This document shows, one piece after another, positions 22,537 through 25,916 of a stretch of DNA of 25,916 bases (position 1 is its first letter; each line of letters starts with the position of its first letter). Both the position numbers and the translations under genes were made by a program. A model generated the notes under the pieces. The model saw only the letters and a program-made list of their open reading frames with translations, had not been told where the DNA came from and did no database searches. The stretch is from Erythrobacter sp. (GTDB lineage: Bacteria; Pseudomonadota; Alphaproteobacteria; Sphingomonadales; Sphingomonadaceae), in contig NZOF01000126.1 of NCBI GenBank assembly GCA_002695185.1, positions 1 through 25,916 on the forward strand, written 5' to 3'.

Positions 22537-23376
22537 ATGTCCGTAATCAACACCAACATCAGCGCACTGAAGGCGAGCAACGCTTCGGTGAGCGCAAACC
22601 GCCAGCTGGGCACTGCCATGGAGCGTCTGTCGACCGGCAAGCGCATCAACAGCGCCAAGGACGACGCCGCCGGCCTCGCGATCGCCACCAGCATGACCTC
22701 GCAAATCCGCGGCATGAACCAGGGCATTCGCAACGCCAACGACGGCATCTCGATGGCTCAGACCGCCGAAGGCGCTCTTAACGAAGTGACCAGCATGCTG
22801 CAGCGCCAGCGCGAACTGACCGTTCAGGCTTCGAACGGCACCTATTCGGCAACCGACCTGACGAACATCGCCGCCGAGATGACCGAACTCAACACGCAGA
22901 TCAGCGACGTTCTGGCCAACACCCAGTTCAACGGCCAGAACCTGTTCAACGCAACAGCTGGCTCTGCCGCCGACGGCAATGTCACCATCCAGGTGGGCGC
23001 CGAGGCCGCTGACACCGTGACGCTCGATCTGTCGACCGACCTGACCGCCGATGCGACCATTACGGCAGCAGCCGCTGTGGACGTGACCGCACTGGCCGGC
23101 GACGGCAGCGAACTGGACACGTTCGATGATGCCATCGCGACCATCTCGACGACCCGCGCGACCATGGGTGCCACCCAGAACCGCCTCGAAAGCGTCGTGA
23201 ACAATCTGTCGGTCAATGCGACCAACCTGTCGGACGCTCGTTCGCGCATCGAAGACACCGACTACTCGGCTGAAACCACGGCTCTCGCCAAGGCTCAGAT
23301 CCTGTCGCAGGCTTCGACCGCGATGCTCTCGCAGGCCAATCAGAGCCAGCAGAACGTGCTTTCGCTGCTGCGCTAA
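22537..23376 (+). CDS. fliC: Flagellin
   Basis: This is the main filament subunit, exported with FliS and polymerised under FliD. The 279-residue protein begins [16 protein letters not shown] and ends [14 protein letters not shown], the conserved D0 helices. The D1 segments [20 protein letters not shown] and [17 protein letters not shown] are present. The variable central part (about 140-200) is short and Ala/Thr/Asp-rich, so there is little or no D2/D3 domain. AGGAG lies 7 nt upstream of the ATG. Codon choice is strikingly uniform (for example AAC, ACC and CTG dominate), as expected for a highly expressed gene. A strong terminator follows. It diverges from the flagellar regulator operon. Confidence 0.97.
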   Translation: MSVINTNISALKASNASVSANRQLGTAMERLSTGKRINSAKDDAAGLAIATSMTSQIRGMNQGIRNANDGISMAQTAEGALNEVTSMLQRQRELTVQASNGTYSATDLTNIAAEMTELNTQISDVLANTQFNGQNLFNATAGSAADGNVTIQVGAEAADTVTLDLSTDLTADATITAAAAVDVTALAGDGSELDTFDDAIATISTTRATMGATQNRLESVVNNLSVNATNLSDARSRIEDTDYSAETTALAKAQILSQASTAMLSQANQSQQNVLSLLR

Positions 23377-23432
23377 GCAGACGCTAAGGCTGCTGTCCGC
23401 ATCACCTTCCCCCCGATGCGGGCGGTCGTTCA

Positions 23433-23460
23433 GGCCCGGCGGTTTTCCGCCGGGCCTTTT
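23433..23460 (+). terminator. Intrinsic terminator of fliC
   Basis: A perfect 10-bp stem GGCCCGGCGG/CCGCCGGGCC with a TTTT loop is followed by TTTTCTTTT, 56 nt after the fliC stop codon. Confidence 0.92.
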
Positions 23461-23585
23461 CTTTTGTCCCATCGTTAAACAGCCTTTTGACCATCGCCCA
23501 CTCCTAAAGGAATTTTCACTTTCAGAGACTAAGCAGTCGTCACGGGCGAACTCAAAAGTTGACGGGGGACAAGAGAGAAGAGGCT

Positions 23586-24743
23586 ATGCAAATTTCCGTA
23601 GACCTCTCCTTGATGGTGTTCGGCATCATCATTGGTCTTGGCCTTTGCTCGCTGCTCGTGCATTTCGCACTGCGTAGCGGATCCGCGCTGGCCTGGCTTG
23701 CCGCCACGATGGTAGACGTCGGCATCGAGACCCTCGTCATCCGCTTTGCCGCCGATACTAAGGCAGGCATGATAGCGCTGAGCCTACTTATCCCCTTCGC
23801 CTACTTCTTCGCCTCCCACGCGATCCGGCAAACCCTATCGCTCAGAGACGCCAATAAGAGCGTCAAAATCGCCTTTGGCGGCCTGATCGCGCTGTCTTTG
23901 GCACTCATTCTTGCTGACGCACCACTGTTTATCCAATGCATTCCATTTCAACTTGCTGGAATGGCGATCTTTTTCGAAACCATTTGGGCTATCGCCCGCA
24001 TGCGATCGCGCGATGCCCTTGGCACGGCACTCCTGATCTTGTGTTGCGGCTCTTTTCTGGGTTTAGCCATTCGGCTGCCCATGTTTCCGCTCGTCCTTGG
24101 AGAGCCGACTCCATTTCCGATCATGGACCGGGCTACCTTCGAGCAAGTCTTCATGCATTGCCTCAACCTGTTTACAGCTGGACTTTCTCTTCTCGTCGTT
24201 GCGAAAATCGTCGCTAATATCATATCCGGCTATCGCCATGGTGCCGAACGCGATCCGCTAACCGGTCTCTTGAACCGCCGCGTTTTTGACGAAATCCTCG
24301 ACCGCCCTGCTACGTCCAACGGCGCGGCCATCATGGCAGACATCGATCACTTCAAGTCAGTCAACGATGTCTATGGGCATGCTGTAGGAGACGAAGTCAT
24401 TCAAGCCTTTGCCTGCATCCTCTCTCACTTTGCGGATTACGTCGGACGAATGGGAGGCGAGGAATTTGCCCTCATCCTACACGACGTGGACGTAGAAACT
24501 GCGGCCGAGCAAGCAGAGGCAATTCGAACTGGCTTCCACCAGTACCGCTCAGCCTCCATTGGGGATCACGTCGCCATGAGCGCAAGCTTCGGGGTCGCAG
24601 CCTTCAAGCCAGGTCAGCCGGTCCGCTTCGCGCTAGAGCAGGCCGACAAGGCCCTATATGCGGCGAAGTCTGCTGGTCGCAATCGGCTAGAAATTGCAGA
24701 AGTGCTCGACATTGTTGGCGCCTCCATCAGCAAAGCCGCATGA
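23586..24743 (+). CDS. Membrane-bound diguanylate cyclase (GGEEF)
   Basis: The start ATG 23586 has GAAGAGG upstream. The 385-residue protein has about six membrane helices in residues 1-215 forming a sensor-like integral membrane domain, without a named family that I can assign. A GGDEF domain follows: DPLTGLLNRRVFD (223-235), ADIDHFKSVND (251-261) with metal and substrate residues, and the catalytic GGEEF (290-294). It should make c-di-GMP from two GTP. The inhibitory RxxD site expected five residues before GGEEF is HFAD (281-284), so product inhibition may be weak. It lies between fliC and the stator genes, consistent with control of motility versus surface attachment. Confidence 0.93.
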   Translation: MQISVDLSLMVFGIIIGLGLCSLLVHFALRSGSALAWLAATMVDVGIETLVIRFAADTKAGMIALSLLIPFAYFFASHAIRQTLSLRDANKSVKIAFGGLIALSLALILADAPLFIQCIPFQLAGMAIFFETIWAIARMRSRDALGTALLILCCGSFLGLAIRLPMFPLVLGEPTPFPIMDRATFEQVFMHCLNLFTAGLSLLVVAKIVANIISGYRHGAERDPLTGLLNRRVFDEILDRPATSNGAAIMADIDHFKSVNDVYGHAVGDEVIQAFACILSHFADYVGRMGGEEFALILHDVDVETAAEQAEAIRTGFHQYRSASIGDHVAMSASFGVAAFKPGQPVRFALEQADKALYAAKSAGRNRLEIAEVLDIVGASISKAA

Positions 24744-24901
24744 TGGCCCTAACAATGGCAAATCAGATGTCTGCCAAACGGCCCAGGGCCCGCCCGCGCT
24801 TCCGTCAGGTCGAAATGCTGACCGGCCGCGGTCGGGCTTCGAAAGCTCTACCACCAGACTCCATTGATGCTCGCCAGTTCGCGATCACGGTTCAAACCTA
24901 A
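24743..24901 (+). CDS. Possible small Arg-rich ORF, 52 codons
   Basis: ATG 24743 overlaps the cyclase stop codon by one base (TGATG), a layout allowing translational coupling. The ORF ends just before the end of motB on the opposite strand. The product is basic (KRPRARPRFR) and has no recognised domain. The segment RQVEMLTGRGR faintly recalls the N-terminus of IS66-family OrfA proteins. It has no Shine-Dalgarno of its own. It may be a small protein, a transposase remnant or chance. Confidence 0.25.
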   Translation: MALTMANQMSAKRPRARPRFRQVEMLTGRGRASKALPPDSIDARQFAITVQT

Positions 24902-24903
24902 AT

Positions 24904-25728
24904 CTAATCCAGGACCGTTATCGATATCCGTCGGTTGCGCGGATCGTTGGGATTGTCGGCAATGAGAGGTTCGCGGTCGGCAACGCCTTCAATTCGGGTG
25001 AACCGGGTCTTATCGATCCCGTTTCGCATCAACTCCATCCGCGTCGCCTCAGCCCGGCCAGCAGATAGAGACCAATTGTTCCCGATTACCCCTTCACGCC
25101 AAGGCAGTGCATCCGTGTGACCACGAAGGGTCATAAGCGTGTCACTGCGCGATGCAGCATCAGAGATGGCGCTAAGGAGCTCGCGCGCATCATTTGTCAG
25201 GACAGTCGTTCCGAGCTTAAACATCGAGAAATCGGCATCGTCGACGAGGTCAATCCGAACGCCCTCGGTCGTGTCCACGAGCCGGACCTGCTGCGCCAGT
25301 TCGCGTAGTCGAGGCGTCGACTGGAGGATCTGCTCGATGGCCTGTTTCGTTGCGCTGGATCTGCGCGTGCTCAATTCACGAGCAGAAACACTCCCTGTTG
25401 CCGTCGCCTTGATGACACTCGATTTCGCGGTAGGCATTTCCTCCCGATCCGACACCGAGGTGCCCTTAAGCAGGTTTGTGCCGCCAGCGCTCCGGTCGGA
25501 CATTTGGACCAACGTTGGCGTAAAATAGTCAGCCAGACCCTGCTTCTGTTCTTCCGTCGTGGCATTGAGCAGCCAGAGCAAGAGAAAGAAGGCCATCATG
25601 GCCGTCACGAAGTCGGCATAAGCAACCTTCCACGCCCCGCCATGATGACCACCCTCGACGATCGTCACCTTCTTGACGATAATCGGGCGAGGGGCCTCTA
25701 CGACTTCTTGAACTGGCTGACTGGCCAC
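24904..25728 (-). CDS. motB: MotB, stator protein
   Basis: MotB anchors the stator to peptidoglycan and carries the ion-binding Asp. The 274-residue protein starts at GTG 25728, 3 nt after the motA stop, with GGGGGC upstream. It has a cytoplasmic N-terminus with GGHHGGAWKVAYADF, then the membrane helix (about 37-56) containing Asp39, equivalent to the E. coli proton-binding Asp32. A plug/linker rich in Ser/Thr (about 60-125) follows. The OmpA-like peptidoglycan-binding domain (about 150-274) has LRGHTDALP, WSLSAGRAEATRMEL and a closing DPRNRRISITVLD. Complete and typical. Confidence 0.96.
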   Translation of the reverse strand: MASQPVQEVVEAPRPIIVKKVTIVEGGHHGGAWKVAYADFVTAMMAFFLLLWLLNATTEEQKQGLADYFTPTLVQMSDRSAGGTNLLKGTSVSDREEMPTAKSSVIKATATGSVSARELSTRRSSATKQAIEQILQSTPRLRELAQQVRLVDTTEGVRIDLVDDADFSMFKLGTTVLTNDARELLSAISDAASRSDTLMTLRGHTDALPWREGVIGNNWSLSAGRAEATRMELMRNGIDKTRFTRIEGVADREPLIADNPNDPRNRRISITVLD

Positions 25729-25731
25729 GGT

Positions 25732-25916
25732 TCAGCGCCCCCGGATAGCATCGAGCAGTTCGATCTGCCCCGGCCGCACAGCATGACCAAGACCAGAGCG
25801 AGCGCTTTCCACGACGAGCGCCTGTGACCATCCCTGGTGGCTCGCCATCACAACCTGCTTTACGGCATGGAAGATCTGCTCGTCCTGCTCATTGATCTGC
25901 TTCAGCCGGCCAGCCA
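25732..25916 (-). CDS. motA: MotA, stator protein, C-terminal part only
   Basis: The reading frame ends at TGA 25732-25734 and is open to the right edge, giving about 60 C-terminal residues. It includes NEQDEQIFHAVKQVV, GWSQALVVESARSG and VRPGQIELLDAIRGR, which fit the cytoplasmic end of MotA-type stator proteins (E..AR.......RP....E...A). It is followed immediately by motB, the normal motAB order. The N-terminal part and membrane helices are outside the window. Confidence 0.8.
   Translation of the reverse strand, partial: AGRLKQINEQDEQIFHAVKQVVMASHQGWSQALVVESARSGLGHAVRPGQIELLDAIRGR

Noticed and set aside
22534..23472. Minus-strand ORF of 312 codons opposite fliC
   Set aside because: The His/Gly/Val-rich product mirrors the biased codons of flagellin, and it runs through the fliC terminator. 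No independent evidence.
1..25916. CRISPR array, tRNA, rRNA or complete insertion sequence
   Set aside because: I saw no regularly spaced repeats, no cloverleaf-like conserved tRNA boxes, no rRNA segments and no transposase with terminal inverted repeats.

Overview
The window looks like DNA from an alphaproteobacterium. The style of the flagellar proteins (FlbD-like sigma-54 activator without a receiver domain, short 279-residue flagellin, sphingomonad-like FliS/FliK/FliM) makes me favour Sphingomonadales, perhaps Erythrobacteraceae-like. That placement is inference, not a search result. There are two contrasting regions.

Region 1 (about 1-7190) is an accessory block. It opens with a partial, minus-strand macro-domain protein (NAD/ADP-ribose fold, DarG-like) that runs off the left edge. 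It diverges across a short intergenic palindrome from a long series of small plus-strand genes: two unknowns, an orphan DNA cytosine-5 methyltransferase, a small Cys/His protein, a short N6-adenine-methyltransferase-like protein that lacks the catalytic tetrad, an acidic unknown overlapping by 4 nt an ADP-ribosyltransferase-like protein, a lipoprotein with two Ltp (superinfection-exclusion type) repeats, another unknown and a small exported protein. This content resembles the cargo of a conjugative plasmid, integrative element or prophage. Several genes are separated by strong hairpins, some with T runs, that sit directly in front of the next ribosome binding site and leave no room for a promoter.

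Region 2 (7198-22305, minus strand) is one tightly packed flagellar operon, read from the right: flbD-like regulator, fliE, fliF, fliG, fliH, fliI, fliJ, fliK, fliL, fliM, fliN, fliO, fliP, fliQ, fliR, flhB, fliD, fliS. Most junctions overlap by 1-13 nt. It encodes the MS ring, C ring, export gate, export ATPase complex, hook-length ruler, filament cap and flagellin chaperone. The flagellin gene fliC diverges from it (22537-23376, plus), followed by a membrane diguanylate cyclase (23586-24743, plus). The stator genes motB and motA (partial, off the right edge) lie on the minus strand. Rod, hook, FlhA and chemotaxis genes are not in this window.

Working together, the regulator probably drives the sigma-54 class of flagellar genes including fliC. 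The export genes build the structure, FliS/FliD handle the filament, MotAB power it, and the c-di-GMP enzyme may tie motility to surface life. No stretch longer than about 230 bases lacks a gene. The largest gaps are 22306-22536 (divergent control region) and 23377-23585 (fliC terminator plus the leader of the cyclase gene). I saw no rRNA, tRNA, CRISPR array or complete insertion sequence.
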